A stretch of 64,000 nt of DNA, from NCBI RefSeq assembly GCF_003253115.1, contig NZ_QEQF01000002.1, positions 124,001 through 188,000 on the forward strand. Direction: 5' to 3'. Under the pieces are notes generated by a model. The model was not told where the DNA came from. It searched no databases and was given only the letters and a program-made list of their open reading frames with translations. Below are positions 7,941 through 16,465 of this stretch, one piece after another. The translations under genes and the position numbers were made by a program. Numbering within the stretch: the stretch's first letter is position 1; every line of letters begins with the position of its first letter. This stretch comes from Haemophilus_A paraphrohaemolyticus_A (GTDB lineage: Bacteria; Pseudomonadota; Gammaproteobacteria; Enterobacterales; Pasteurellaceae).

Positions 7941-10253
7941 ATGACACTTGACCGCTTTTTCATTCTTCTTTGCCTCTCTTTCCTGCCCATTTTATGGCTG
8001 CCGCAACAGGCTTTGTTGTCTGTGATGTTGTTTGCCACACTCTTAATGCTTTACTTTGGTTTTAAACGCCAAATTTTTCCGTTTATGTTGGGCTTGGCAA
8101 TGTTGTTAAGTTACGGGCAAGTTTTAAATATTGCAAATCAAGCAGAGAATTTCACCGCTTATAAAAGCTCACAACCGATTGAAATTGTTAAAATTTTAAA
8201 GCAACAAGATTATCAGACCGCAATTGGCAGGCTTACAAGCGGTCAAAATATCTATCTTAATTGGCAAGCGAAAACGCCTTTACAACTCAATGCTGTCTAT
8301 CAAGCAGAGTTTAATCTTCGCCCCATTTCTGGACGAAGTAATATCGGCAATTTTGACCGTCAGCGTTGGTATTTTGCTAATCATATTGATGGGCTTGCAA
8401 CCATTAGAAAAGCAGAATTGATTGATCAAACAAATTTGCCTTTTCGAACCCGATGGCTTAACCGAACTTATGAGCAAACACAATCCTTAGCAACACAAGG
8501 ATTGTTACTTGCCCTTGCTTTCGGTGAACGTGCTTGGTTGAAATCAGAACATTGGCAAATTTTCCAACAAACCACCACTGCACATTTGATTGCCATTTCA
8601 GGGCTGCATATTGCTCTTGCCTTTGGTTTCGGCTTCTGGTTTGCCAAGCTAGGGCAATGGCTTATGCTCCGTACAAAATGTCGCTATGATTTTGTGCAAC
8701 AAATCAGCTTTTCTTATCTGCTTCCTCACTTAATGGGCTTTGCTTTTGCGTTGAGTTACAGCTATTTGGCTGGGTTTACCATTCCAACCGTTCGAGCGAT
8801 TGTTGCGATTAGTTTGGTTTTGCTTTGCCAATTCGCTCGCAGGCATTACACGCCCAGCCAATTTTGGTGGCGAATTGTTGCGATCTTGCTGATTTTAGAC
8901 CCGATTACGGTGCTATCCGACAGCTTTTGGCTTTCTATTTTAGCCGTAGCAAGCCTGATTTTGTGGTATCGCTATTTCCCGCTAAAGCAGTTTGAGTGGC
9001 TTATTCCGCATTGGCTAAACCGTCCCTTTTTCAAGCCTATTTTATCGTTATTGCATCTACAAACGGGCATCTTTTTCCTTTTCTCGCCTGTACAATTTTT
9101 CTTTTTTGAAGGCTATTCGCCGCTCGGCTTTGTAGCCAATTTATTGATTGTTCCATTTTACAGCCTTGTGCTTGTACCGATTATTCTATTTACTCTTTTA
9201 ACGGATAATCTGCTTCACACTTGGCAATTAGCGGACTGGTTAGCGCAATTTAGCTTATGGTTAATTGAACCGCTTTCTCATTCTTGGATAACACTTTCTT
9301 TGCAAAACCAATGGCATTTGCTGGCGTTTAACGTGCTGATTTTGGTGGGAATTTATGCCAAAAGCTGGATGAAATCTTGGCAATTTTTTGCCAAATTCAG
9401 CACGATTTTAGCCTCTATTTATCTAGCGGGGCTTTGCTACCTGAAAAAAGATCATTACATTGAATGGGTTACTTTTGATATTGGTCAGGGTTTGGCTCAA
9501 GCCTTGATTTACCAAGATACAAGCGGTCAAAAACAGGCAATTTTTTACGATACGGGGGCAAGTTGGGGAGAAGGTTCGCAACGCAATTCAATGGCAAATT
9601 TAGAAGTATTGCCGTATTTAAAACGCAATAATATTCAAATTAAAGCGATTTTTATCAGCCATGATGATAACGATCACTCTGGCGGCGTTGCCGAGCTGCT
9701 GGCTGAATACCCTAAAGCTCAGCTCTTTTCAAGTGGGCAGACGGCTTATGCTCAGCGTATCTCAGAGCCTTGTGTTGCGGGCAGAGAATGGTTATTTGAC
9801 AGTATAAAGCTGACCGCAATTTTCCCTGAACAAATCACAAAGCGAGCAGAAAACCAACATTCTTGCACTTTATTAGTCGAAATAGACCGCTTGAAATTGC
9901 TTTTTACGGGCGATGCAGGCGTAGAGCAAGAGCGAATTTTTTCTCCGATAATTGGAAAAATCGATTTCTTACAAGTCGGGCATCATGGTAGTAAAACAAG
10001 CACAGGTGAGATTTTAGTGGCAACAACCAAACCTAATATTGCGGTGATTTCAGTTGGGCGTTGGAATGCGTGGAAAATGCCGAATAAAAATGTCGTCGAA
10101 CGACTAGAAAAGCATGGCGTGCAGATTTTAGATACATCCAAAGTGGGTATGGTGAAGATTATTTTTGAGGAAGGAAAATATCAGATAAAAACAAGCCGAA
10201 CACGAAGTTCGGCTTGGTATCAAGGTTATTTTAATCACAACCGTAAGGATTAG
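7941..10253 (+). CDS. comEC: DNA internalization competence protein ComEC/Rec2
   Basis: This 770-residue inner-membrane channel protein brings single-stranded DNA into the cytoplasm during natural transformation. Hydrophobic segments cover the N-terminus. The Competence domain follows, with HLIAISGLHIALAFGFGFW near residues 215-235. The C-terminal third is a metallo-beta-lactamase-like domain with FISHDDNDHSGG near residue 575 and VGHHGSKTS near residue 680. The length is close to H. influenzae Rec2. The Shine-Dalgarno is poor. Two uptake signal sequences lie inside the gene (8235-8244 and 9519-9528). It is convergent with gdhA with only 4 bases between the stops. Confidence 0.95.
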   Translation: MTLDRFFILLCLSFLPILWLPQQALLSVMLFATLLMLYFGFKRQIFPFMLGLAMLLSYGQVLNIANQAENFTAYKSSQPIEIVKILKQQDYQTAIGRLTSGQNIYLNWQAKTPLQLNAVYQAEFNLRPISGRSNIGNFDRQRWYFANHIDGLATIRKAELIDQTNLPFRTRWLNRTYEQTQSLATQGLLLALAFGERAWLKSEHWQIFQQTTTAHLIAISGLHIALAFGFGFWFAKLGQWLMLRTKCRYDFVQQISFSYLLPHLMGFAFALSYSYLAGFTIPTVRAIVAISLVLLCQFARRHYTPSQFWWRIVAILLILDPITVLSDSFWLSILAVASLILWYRYFPLKQFEWLIPHWLNRPFFKPILSLLHLQTGIFFLFSPVQFFFFEGYSPLGFVANLLIVPFYSLVLVPIILFTLLTDNLLHTWQLADWLAQFSLWLIEPLSHSWITLSLQNQWHLLAFNVLILVGIYAKSWMKSWQFFAKFSTILASIYLAGLCYLKKDHYIEWVTFDIGQGLAQALIYQDTSGQKQAIFYDTGASWGEGSQRNSMANLEVLPYLKRNNIQIKAIFISHDDNDHSGGVAELLAEYPKAQLFSSGQTAYAQRISEPCVAGREWLFDSIKLTAIFPEQITKRAENQHSCTLLVEIDRLKLLFTGDAGVEQERIFSPIIGKIDFLQVGHHGSKTSTGEILVATTKPNIAVISVGRWNAWKMPNKNVVERLEKHGVQILDTSKVGMVKIIFEEGKYQIKTSRTRSSAWYQGYFNHNRKD
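10186..10215 (-). terminator. gdhA terminator embedded in the comEC coding region
   Basis: On the minus strand a 9-bp stem AAGCCGAAC / GTTCGGCTT (10215-10207 with 10201-10193) with a 5-base loop is followed by GTTTTTATCTG. It lies 43-72 bases beyond the gdhA stop and inside the last codons of comEC. Confidence 0.7.
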
Positions 10254-10257
10254 TTCA

Positions 10258-11598
10258 TTATAAAACGCCTTGTTCTAGCATCGCGGTTGCTACTTTTTTG
10301 AAGCCTGCGATGTTTGCACCGTTTACATAGTTTACATAACCGTCTGCTTCTGTACCGTTTTCCACACAGTTTTCGTGGATTGCACTCATAATGCCGAATA
10401 AGCGTTGATCCACTTCTTCACGACTCCAAGATAAACGGATGGCGTTTTGGCTCATTTCTAAACCTGAAGTTGCTACACCACCTGCATTTGCCGCTTTACC
10501 TGGTGCGTAAAGGATTTTTGCTGCGATGAACACTTCCACACCTTCTAATGTGGTTGGCATATTCGCACCTTCTGCTACACAGATACAGCCGTTTTTCACT
10601 AACTCTTTCGCGGCTTCGCCATCTAATTCATTTTGGGTTGCACACGGAAGAGCGATATCACATTTCACGCCCCAAGGTTTTTGACCTTCGAAGTATTGAA
10701 TGCCTTGCTCTGCTGCATAAACTGATAAACGTTCACGGCGTTCATTTTTAAGCATTAATAAATCCGCTAATTGTTTTTCAGTCATACCTGAATCTGGGAA
10801 TAACACATAGCCATTTGAGTCTGAAACCGTTAATACTTTCGAGCCTTTTTGGATTGCCTTTTCCGCAGCATATTGTGCTACGTTACCCGAACCAGAAATC
10901 ACCACACGTTTGCCTTCAAAGCCTTGACCGCGTGTTGCTAACATCGCATCAGCAAAGTACACAGCACCGTAACCTGTCGCTTCAGGACGAATTAAGCTAC
11001 CGCCCCAAGTTAAGCCTTTACCTGTTAATACGGAAGCAAATTCGTTGCGTAATTTTTTGTATTGACCATACATATAGCCGATTTCACGACCGCCCACACC
11101 GATATCGCCAGCTGGTACGTCTGTGTCTGCTCCGATGTGGCGAGATAATTCAGTCATAAACGCTTGGCAGAAACGCATGACTTCCGCGTCAGATTTTCCT
11201 TTCGGATCGAAGTCAGAACCACCTTTACCGCCACCCATTGGTAATGTCGTTAATGCGTTTTTGAAAACTTGTTCAAAAGCTAAGAATTTTAATACGCCTA
11301 AATCCACAGTTGGGTGGAAACGGATACCGCCTTTATAAGGACCAATCGCAGAGTTCATTTGTACGCGATAACCACGGTTCACTTGCACGTTACCTTTATC
11401 ATCCACCCAGGTTACACGGAAAGTAATTACACGTTCAGGCTCAACAATACGCTCTAAAATACCGTGTTTAGTATATTGCGGATTTTTTGCAAGGAACGGC
11501 GCTAAAGAACCGAAAACTTCTTCAACCGCTTGGTGGAATGGTGCTTGGTTAGGATCACGTTGTTTGATTTTTTGGAACAGTGCGTTTAAATCGCTCAT
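10258..11598 (-). CDS. gdhA: NADP-specific glutamate dehydrogenase
   Basis: The 446-residue enzyme converts 2-oxoglutarate, ammonia and NADPH to glutamate and is a cytoplasmic hexamer. Motifs of the hexameric class are PMGGGKGGSDFDPKGKS near residues 120-137, with the substrate-binding Lys, DVPAGDIGVGGREIGYM near residue 165, and the nucleotide-binding SGSGNVAQYAAEKA near residue 235. The length matches E. coli GdhA (447). The start at 11598 is preceded by AGGAGTACATC. It stands alone, with its own terminator inside comEC. Confidence 0.97.
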   Translation of the reverse strand: MSDLNALFQKIKQRDPNQAPFHQAVEEVFGSLAPFLAKNPQYTKHGILERIVEPERVITFRVTWVDDKGNVQVNRGYRVQMNSAIGPYKGGIRFHPTVDLGVLKFLAFEQVFKNALTTLPMGGGKGGSDFDPKGKSDAEVMRFCQAFMTELSRHIGADTDVPAGDIGVGGREIGYMYGQYKKLRNEFASVLTGKGLTWGGSLIRPEATGYGAVYFADAMLATRGQGFEGKRVVISGSGNVAQYAAEKAIQKGSKVLTVSDSNGYVLFPDSGMTEKQLADLLMLKNERRERLSVYAAEQGIQYFEGQKPWGVKCDIALPCATQNELDGEAAKELVKNGCICVAEGANMPTTLEGVEVFIAAKILYAPGKAANAGGVATSGLEMSQNAIRLSWSREEVDQRLFGIMSAIHENCVENGTEADGYVNYVNGANIAGFKKVATAMLEQGVL

Positions 11599-11923
11599 GA
11601 TGTACTCCTGTGTAAAGATAGTTTAAATTTGTTAAGGATGTTGTGTTTTGGAATGGCTCGCAATGTATCAAAACTTTTTTTGCTTGAAAAGAGGGATAAT
11701 AAAAAATAATGTAATAAATTAGAAAAATTAGGTTTAAGTGATTGTTTTTTGAACTTAAAGCATATTGAAATGGTTTAAAAGGAGCCTTTTTAAGCAAAAA
11801 TAAGGGAGGAAAATAAATTTTATAAATAGAAATTTTATGATTAAAAATTCTAATGTTTAATTTTAGCAAAAAGAAAGCGGTCATTTTCTTACAACGTTTT
11901 GTAGAAATCTAACCGCTTATCAT
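11599..11923. other. AT-rich non-coding spacer upstream of gdhA
   Basis: This 325-base stretch between the bamE stop and the gdhA start contains no convincing gene. A 109-codon minus-strand frame crosses it, but its product is composed of Leu/Ile/Phe/Tyr runs as expected from AT-rich noise, and it overlaps the gdhA start in another frame. The spacer should hold the gdhA promoter on the minus strand. At its bamE end it holds an inverted pair of uptake-type half sites (11875-11918). Confidence 0.6.
11868..11918 (-). terminator. Inverted uptake-signal cores beyond bamE, possible terminator
   Basis: AAGCGGT at 11875-11881 and ACCGCTT at 11912-11918 form a 7-bp stem around a 30-base loop. On the minus strand they are followed by TCTTTTTGC just after the bamE stop. 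Inverted pairs of uptake signals often serve as terminators in Pasteurellaceae, but this pair is short and its loop is long. Confidence 0.4.
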
Positions 11924-12283
11924 TTATTGTGCTTTTTTTTCAACTACTTTCTGATTTTTAATATCATCAAGTTTAATATCTGTCACAATACCTTTATTAT
12001 CAAAATAAACTAACAGAGTGCGTTGGATGGGATCATTATGCCCTTCGCGTTTGATGAAAACATAATCCCAACGATTTTCTGCAAAAACATCTCTTAACAC
12101 AGGTGTACCGAGTAAATATTGCACTTGAACTTGATTCATCCCAATTTGTAACTGATCAATTTTATCTTGCTCTAAATAGTTACCTTGAGGAACATCAATG
12201 CGATAAACCACTTTTTTTACTGTTGAACAAGCTGTAACGCCCATCGCAAGTAAAATTATCGCTAAAAGAGATTTCATTTTCAT
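11924..12283 (-). CDS. bamE: Outer-membrane assembly lipoprotein BamE (SmpA/OmlA)
   Basis: This 119-residue lipoprotein belongs to the BAM complex that folds beta-barrels into the outer membrane. A short signal peptide ends in the lipobox VTAC with the lipidated Cys at about residue 19. The mature part contains the BamE signature QDKIDQLQIGMNQVQVQYLLGTP and the following NRWDYVF. The start pair ATG AAA ATG is preceded by AAGG. It lies downstream of yejK on the same strand. Confidence 0.93.
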   Translation of the reverse strand: MKMKSLLAIILLAMGVTACSTVKKVVYRIDVPQGNYLEQDKIDQLQIGMNQVQVQYLLGTPVLRDVFAENRWDYVFIKREGHNDPIQRTLLVYFDNKGIVTDIKLDDIKNQKVVEKKAQ

Positions 12284-12344
12284 ATCAATACCTTAATAAA
12301 TTGAAATTTGTCCAGATCATACCGAAATTGGCTGAAAAAAACTA

Positions 12345-13349
12345 TCATTTATTGCGTTCAAGTTGATCACGCAAGTTTACGGGTAATCCTTTGATTGTTA
12401 AAGTGTCATTTAGTTCATCCCAAATTAAACGCTCACCTAATAATTCTGCATTAAAACTAATTGTTACCCCTTTACCTGAACCTGAATATTTGGTTAAGCC
12501 TTTTAAAGCACTACGAACTGGTGGGATAGACTCTTCCAAACCATACTCTTTTTCTTGAGTAAATTGAGCAAAATTTAACTCATTTAAGGTTGGTAAAGAT
12601 TCGGCAAGCTCGTTGATCGCAATCTCTTCACCTTGATTGATTTGTCCTTTGCAATATTCAAATGCTTGTTTTTTAACTTCGCGAGTTTGTGGTACTGAAA
12701 GCTCGCCTTGTTCGCAGAAATCGTTTACCGCTTGCAATAAAGTTTGGTTTTGAACCTGTGGGTTTAACCCTTCTTCCGCACTTAAGAAATCCATAAAGAA
12801 ATCAGCAACTTTACGCCCTACACGACCTTTAATAAAGGTAAGATAACGGTTTGAGGTGGCATTAATGCTAAGTTCCGTTAAGTTAATTCGGCAAGCAATA
12901 TCGTATTGAGTGATGTCTAAATATTGAGTGCTTTTTACATCTAAATGGTCATCTACCAAGATGGAAGAACGGCTATCGATTAACGCAATAAAGAGATAAT
13001 CAGTCGCTAAAAAATTATATCGACAGAGAATAAAAGTCCCGCCTGAAGCAAAAGGATATTTCGCTAATTCAGTCGCTAACATATTAGCAGATTGATGGCT
13101 AAATGCTAGAAAATCAGTCTCTTTTTCCAGAAAACGATTAAGCTGTTGTGCAAATACAGATTCTCTCTTGAACACACCATAGCCTTTTGCTTTACTCTGA
13201 TAGGCTTGGTGTAATTGCAACATCATTTGCTCGGCAGCAGGACTAATAGGCAGTAATTCCTCACGCAATACCGTTTTGAGTTCCACATTCTCTCTTTCAA
13301 CGTGATGCTGAATTTGGTGTAAAACAATTTCTTCTAAATTTATGCTCAT
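12345..13349 (-). CDS. yejK: Nucleoid-associated protein YejK
   Basis: This 334-residue protein matches the YejK/NdpA (37-kDa nucleoid-associated) family in length, in the N-terminal pattern LEEIVLHQIQHH, in KAKGYGVF near residue 55, and in GLTKYSGSGKGVTISFNAELLG near the C-terminus. E. coli YejK associates with the nucleoid and interacts with topoisomerase IV. The start at 13349 has only a weak AGAG Shine-Dalgarno. bamE follows 61 bases downstream on the same strand. Confidence 0.92.
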   Translation of the reverse strand: MSINLEEIVLHQIQHHVERENVELKTVLREELLPISPAAEQMMLQLHQAYQSKAKGYGVFKRESVFAQQLNRFLEKETDFLAFSHQSANMLATELAKYPFASGGTFILCRYNFLATDYLFIALIDSRSSILVDDHLDVKSTQYLDITQYDIACRINLTELSINATSNRYLTFIKGRVGRKVADFFMDFLSAEEGLNPQVQNQTLLQAVNDFCEQGELSVPQTREVKKQAFEYCKGQINQGEEIAINELAESLPTLNELNFAQFTQEKEYGLEESIPPVRSALKGLTKYSGSGKGVTISFNAELLGERLIWDELNDTLTIKGLPVNLRDQLERNK

Positions 13350-13383
13350 AAAATCGGCTCTCTTCTTTTCTGTTTATTAAAAT

Positions 13384-13674
13384 TTACGCACAAATAGGAA
13401 TAATATTAAAATGAGCTGACTGACTTGCTTTCCATAAATCATAGTTTGCTTGTTGATAAAGCCAGCTCTCTGCAGATGGGCTATTTTCACCAAGCCATTG
13501 ATGCAAACGAAGTGCCATATCTGCACTAATTCCCATTTTTCCATTAAGCAAGCGAGAAAGTGTTACTCTATTTACACCAAGTTGTTTGGCTGCCTCTGTC
13601 ACTGTAAGCCCAAGTTCAGGCAAAATATCTTCTTTTAAAACTTCCGCTGGATGCGGCGGATTAAACATACGCAT
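13384..13674 (-). CDS. higA: HigA-type antitoxin, HTH/XRE family
   Basis: This is a 96-residue helix-turn-helix protein. The N-terminus MRMFNPPHPAEVLKE is typical of HigA antitoxins, and the HTH occupies roughly residues 25-50 (TVTEAAKQLGVNRVTLSRLL). HigA neutralises HigB and represses its own operon. Two ATG codons stand at 13677 and 13674. The AGAGGA Shine-Dalgarno is 3 bases from the first and 6 from the second, so I favour 13674. It lies about 10 bases after the original end of higB, the usual toxin-first order. Confidence 0.9.
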   Translation of the reverse strand: MRMFNPPHPAEVLKEDILPELGLTVTEAAKQLGVNRVTLSRLLNGKMGISADMALRLHQWLGENSPSAESWLYQQANYDLWKASQSAHFNIIPICA

Positions 13675-13684
13675 CATATTTCCT

Positions 13685-13961
13685 CTAATGATAATCTTGA
13701 TAACTAACAACTTCAGCATGACCTCTTTCAAATTTAAAGGTCATGTGCCAGTTTTCCATTTACTTTTACAGACCAGCATCCTGCTAAATTCCCACTTAAT
13801 TGGTGAAGCACCCAACCAGGTAAATTCATGTCGTTGGGTGTTTGGGTGCTATCAAGTCGAGCTAATATCCTTGCTAATTTTGACTTATTGACAACTTGAA
13901 TACCTGCAGTTGAGCCTGTTAAGAAATACTCCAGTCCTTTATGCTTAAATGAAATAATCAT
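13685..13961 (-). pseudogene. higB: HigB/RelE-family toxin with a one-base frameshift
   Basis: The frame from ATG 13961 reads MIISFKHKGLEYFL and GCWSVKVNGK as HigB does, then departs and stops at 13734 after 75 residues. Removing one A from the AAAA run at 13752-13755 (TTTT on the plus strand) restores the canonical VNGNW followed by HMTFKFERGHAEVVSYQDYH. The stop then falls at 13685 and the total is 91 residues, the normal HigB length. The truncated form lacks the C-terminal strands and catalytic residues of this mRNA interferase, so it should be inactive. A homopolymer sequencing error is the main alternative. AGGATAATA precedes the start. Confidence 0.85.
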
Positions 13962-14101
13962 TATTATCCTATCTTCTTACTTATTGTAGCCTGTTATGCA
14001 ACAGCTGCAAATAAAAAAGAGATATTTTCTCTGTTTTAAAATAGAATTTTTTAGCATAAAATCGTATCGCTTATTTATTTTATTAAGATTAAGGAAATAC
14101 T

Positions 14102-14491
14102 ATGACTAAAGTCATTCACACAGAAAATGCCCCTGCGGCTATCGGACCTTACGTACAAGCGGTTGATTTAGGTAATCTTGTTTTCACATCAGGCCAAATC
14201 CCCGTTAATCCTAAAACAGGTGAAGTGTCGGCAGATATTACCGAGCAAGCACGCCAAGCGCTCGAAAATGTTAAAGCCATTTTAGAACAAGCAGGTTTGA
14301 GTGTTGCAAACATCATCAAAACAACGGTTTTTGTGAAAGATTTAAACGACTTCGCAACTGTAAATTCTGAATATGAAAAATTCTTCCGTGAAAATAATCA
14401 CCCTGCATTCCCTACTCGCTCTTGCGTAGAAGTAGCTCGCTTACCAAAAGATGTTGGCTTAGAAATTGAAGCGATTGCTGTTCGTCCATAA
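14102..14491 (+). CDS. ridA: RidA family reactive intermediate deaminase
   Basis: This 129-residue trimeric protein hydrolyses reactive enamine/imine intermediates released by PLP enzymes such as threonine dehydratase. Typical motifs are APAAIGPYVQAV near residue 10, FTSGQIPVNPKTGE near residue 31, and the C-terminal PAFPTRSCVEVARLPKD with the conserved Arg that binds the carboxylate. AAGGAAATACT precedes the ATG. pgeF follows 55 bases downstream on the same strand, with an uptake-type ACAAGCGGT between them. Confidence 0.95.
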   Translation: MTKVIHTENAPAAIGPYVQAVDLGNLVFTSGQIPVNPKTGEVSADITEQARQALENVKAILEQAGLSVANIIKTTVFVKDLNDFATVNSEYEKFFRENNHPAFPTRSCVEVARLPKDVGLEIEAIAVRP

Positions 14492-14546
14492 GCTTACAAG
14501 CGGTTGTTTTTTCAAAATAAAATACAGAAATAAAAAGGGAGTGCGA

Positions 14547-15281
14547 ATGAACGCTATTTATCCAGATTGGCAAGCACCGAAAAATATTAAAGCTCTCACG
14601 ACCGTCAGAACGGGCGGTGTAAGTCTTCCGCCATTTGATAGCTTTAATTTAGGCGATCACGTTTGTGATGACCCCAAAGCAGTGCAACAAAATCGCTCTT
14701 TGCTAGTGGATAAATTTGACTTACCTCATCCGCCTCTTTTTCTCACACAAACTCACAGCACGAAAGTTATTGAGTTACCTTTTACGGGAAGCAATGTTGA
14801 GGCTGATGCGGTTTACACCCAACAAGCGAATCAAGTTTGCTTAGTAATGACCGCAGATTGTTTGCCTGTACTCTTCTTCAACAAAGAAGGCACAGAAGTT
14901 GCAGCAGCTCATGCAGGTTGGCGAGGTTTATGTGATGGTATTTTGGAAGAGACTGTCTCAAAATTTAAATGCCCAACTTCTGATATTATTGCTTGGCTAG
15001 GTCCCGCTATCGGACCAACCGCTTTCCAAGTAGGTGAAGAGATTATCGAACAATTTTGTGCCTTTGATTCTAATGCTAAACTAGCCTTTAGACCTGATCT
15101 CACTACAAGCGGTAAATTTCTCGGCAATCTTTACCAACTAGCGACTCAACGCTTAAACAGGCTCGGCATTACCGAAATCTCAGGCGGAGGACATTGCACT
15201 TACACAGAGCAAGATAAATTTTTCTCCTACCGCCGAGATAAGCAAACGGGTAGAATGGCATCTCTTATTTGGATTGAGTAG
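14547..15281 (+). CDS. pgeF: PgeF/YfiH multicopper-type purine nucleoside phosphorylase family
   Basis: This 244-residue protein is of the YfiH/LACC1 (DUF152) family. Conserved zinc-site motifs are TQTHSTKV near residue 70, ADCLPVLF near residue 105, AAHAGWRG near residue 122, and GGHCTY with FFSYRRD at the C-terminus. Members show purine nucleoside phosphorylase/deaminase activity in vitro, and E. coli YfiH has been described as a peptidoglycan editing factor. I chose ATG 14547 because AAGGGAG precedes it at a proper distance and MNAIYPDW matches the family. An upstream extension would overlap ridA. Confidence 0.9.
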   Translation: MNAIYPDWQAPKNIKALTTVRTGGVSLPPFDSFNLGDHVCDDPKAVQQNRSLLVDKFDLPHPPLFLTQTHSTKVIELPFTGSNVEADAVYTQQANQVCLVMTADCLPVLFFNKEGTEVAAAHAGWRGLCDGILEETVSKFKCPTSDIIAWLGPAIGPTAFQVGEEIIEQFCAFDSNAKLAFRPDLTTSGKFLGNLYQLATQRLNRLGITEISGGGHCTYTEQDKFFSYRRDKQTGRMASLIWIE

Positions 15282-15315
15282 TTGCTTACTTTTTAAACGA
15301 ACAAGCCGAAAAAGA

Positions 15316-15344
15316 TAGACGAAATCAGTACTTTCTTTTATAAT
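15316..15344 (+). promoter_or_regulatory. Candidate promoter of the tRNA gene
   Basis: TAGACG at 15316-15321 and a perfect TATAAT at 15339-15344 are separated by 17 bases and lie 17 bases upstream of the mature tRNA. Confidence 0.5.
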
Positions 15345-15360
15345 CTAAATCTCTTTCAAT

Positions 15361-15437
15361 CCCCCCTTAGCTCAGTCGGTTAGAGCAGGCGACTCATAAT
15401 CGCTTGGTCACTGGTTCAAGTCCGGTAGGGGGGACCA
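15361..15437 (+). tRNA. tRNA-Ile2 (anticodon CAT, lysidine-modified type)
   Basis: This 77-base cloverleaf has an encoded CCA. The acceptor stem CCCCCCT pairs with AGGGGGG, the D-arm is GCTC...GAGC, and the T-arm is ACTGG-TTCAAGT-CCGGT. The anticodon arm GGCGACTCATAATCGCTT is nearly identical to the E. coli minor isoleucine tRNA (ileX/ileY), unlike elongator tRNA-Met. The C of the CAT anticodon would therefore be changed to lysidine by TilS so that the tRNA reads AUA. Position 1-72 is C-G where E. coli has G-C. Confidence 0.9.
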
Positions 15438-15536
15438 TTTGATTTTCTCTTCTTTTATCAATTCTTGATTCACTTATAAATTAGTCATTATTAAATTAGT
15501 TATTATGTATCTATATGCCTTTCATACTGCTAGGTA

Positions 15537-15562
15537 ATAAAAAAGGACACCAACAGGTGCCC
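15537..15562 (-). terminator. Terminator of the rpmI-rplT unit
   Basis: On the minus strand GGGCACC / GGTGTCC (15562-15556 with 15551-15545) form a 7-bp stem with one G-U pair and a TGTT loop. It is followed by TTTTTTATT. Confidence 0.8.
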
Positions 15563-15583
15563 TAATTTTATCTAAACTTTAAA

Positions 15584-15937
15584 TTAAAGTGCAGATTTTG
15601 CTTTTTCAACTAATGCAGCGAATGCTACTTTGTCGAATACAGCGATGTCAGCTAAGATCTTACGGTCGATTTCAACAGACGCTTTTTTCAAGCCGTTGAT
15701 AAATTTGCTGTAAGATAAACCGTTTTGACGTGCTGCAGCGTTGATACGTGCAATCCATAATTGACGGAATTGACGTTTACGTTGACGGCGGTCACGGTAT
15801 GCATATTGACCAGCTTTAATTACTGCTTGGAACGCAACGCGATAAACACGTGAACGCGCACCATAATAACCTTTAGCAGCCTTAAGAACTTTCTTATGGC
15901 GTGCTCTTGCAATAACACCACGTTTTACACGAGCCAT
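15584..15937 (-). CDS. rplT: 50S ribosomal protein L20
   Basis: This 117-residue highly basic protein begins [18 protein letters not shown] and contains [21 protein letters not shown], the L20 signature. L20 binds 23S rRNA early in 50S assembly and, in enterobacteria, represses translation of its own operon. AGGAGATTAA precedes the ATG. It follows rpmI by 64 bases. Confidence 0.98.
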
Positions 15938-16001
15938 TATTTAATCTCCTAATGTATATTTAAAAACTAAAATTCACTAAAGTACGTCTTCACGCAAACG
16001 C

Positions 16002-16199
16002 TTATGCGTATGGTAAACACGCTACTACTAATACTTGGTCTGCTTTCGCTACCATTGATTTGTGGCGTAAGTGACGTTTACGTTTAGTGGTTTTCTTAGT
16101 CAAAATATGACGTAAGTGAGATTGTTTACGTTTGAAACCGCCTGAAGCTGTTTTCTTGAAACGCTTAGCAGCACCACGTACTGTTTTAATTTTAGGCAT
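16002..16199 (-). CDS. rpmI: 50S ribosomal protein L35
   Basis: The 65-residue basic protein [20 protein letters not shown] is a full-length L35. It carries the [17 protein letters not shown] motif. It lies between infC and rplT in the conserved order. Here a terminator (16423-16451) separates it from infC, so rpmI-rplT may also have a separate promoter in the 266-base spacer. Confidence 0.98.
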
Positions 16200-16422
16200 T
16201 GTTTTAAAAACTCCGCATTGTTTTGTTAATCATTAGTAATCAGGCGAATATTATTGCTAACATTACTTGTAAAGCACTGATTACATCTCAAGCAATAAAT
16301 ATTATTGCATTATCTAAAGTGATTTAGGCTGCGTAGTGTGCCTGCTATCATCTTTGTTTTCCGATACAGAAAACGGGGAAATTCTACAGAAATATTAAGC
16401 GTTCTGCAAGCGGTTATTTTAG

Positions 16423-16451
16423 AAATAAAAAATGCAACCTATTGGTTGCAT
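16423..16451 (-). terminator. Terminator/attenuator between infC and rpmI
   Basis: On the minus strand ATGCAACC / GGTTGCAT (16451-16444 with 16439-16432) form an 8-bp stem with a 4-base loop, followed by TTTTTTATTTC. It lies 15 bases beyond the infC stop. The 266-base spacer down to rpmI holds no gene. Confidence 0.8.
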
Positions 16452-16465
16452 CTCCTTTATCTTAA

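Noticed and set aside
11555..11884. 109-codon minus-strand frame upstream of gdhA
   Set aside because: It overlaps the gdhA start in another frame and has the Phe/Ile/Leu/Lys-rich content of AT-rich noise.
15361..15437. Elongator tRNA-Met reading of the CAT tRNA
   Set aside because: The anticodon stem and flanks match tRNA-Ile2 (ileX/ileY) and not metT/metU.
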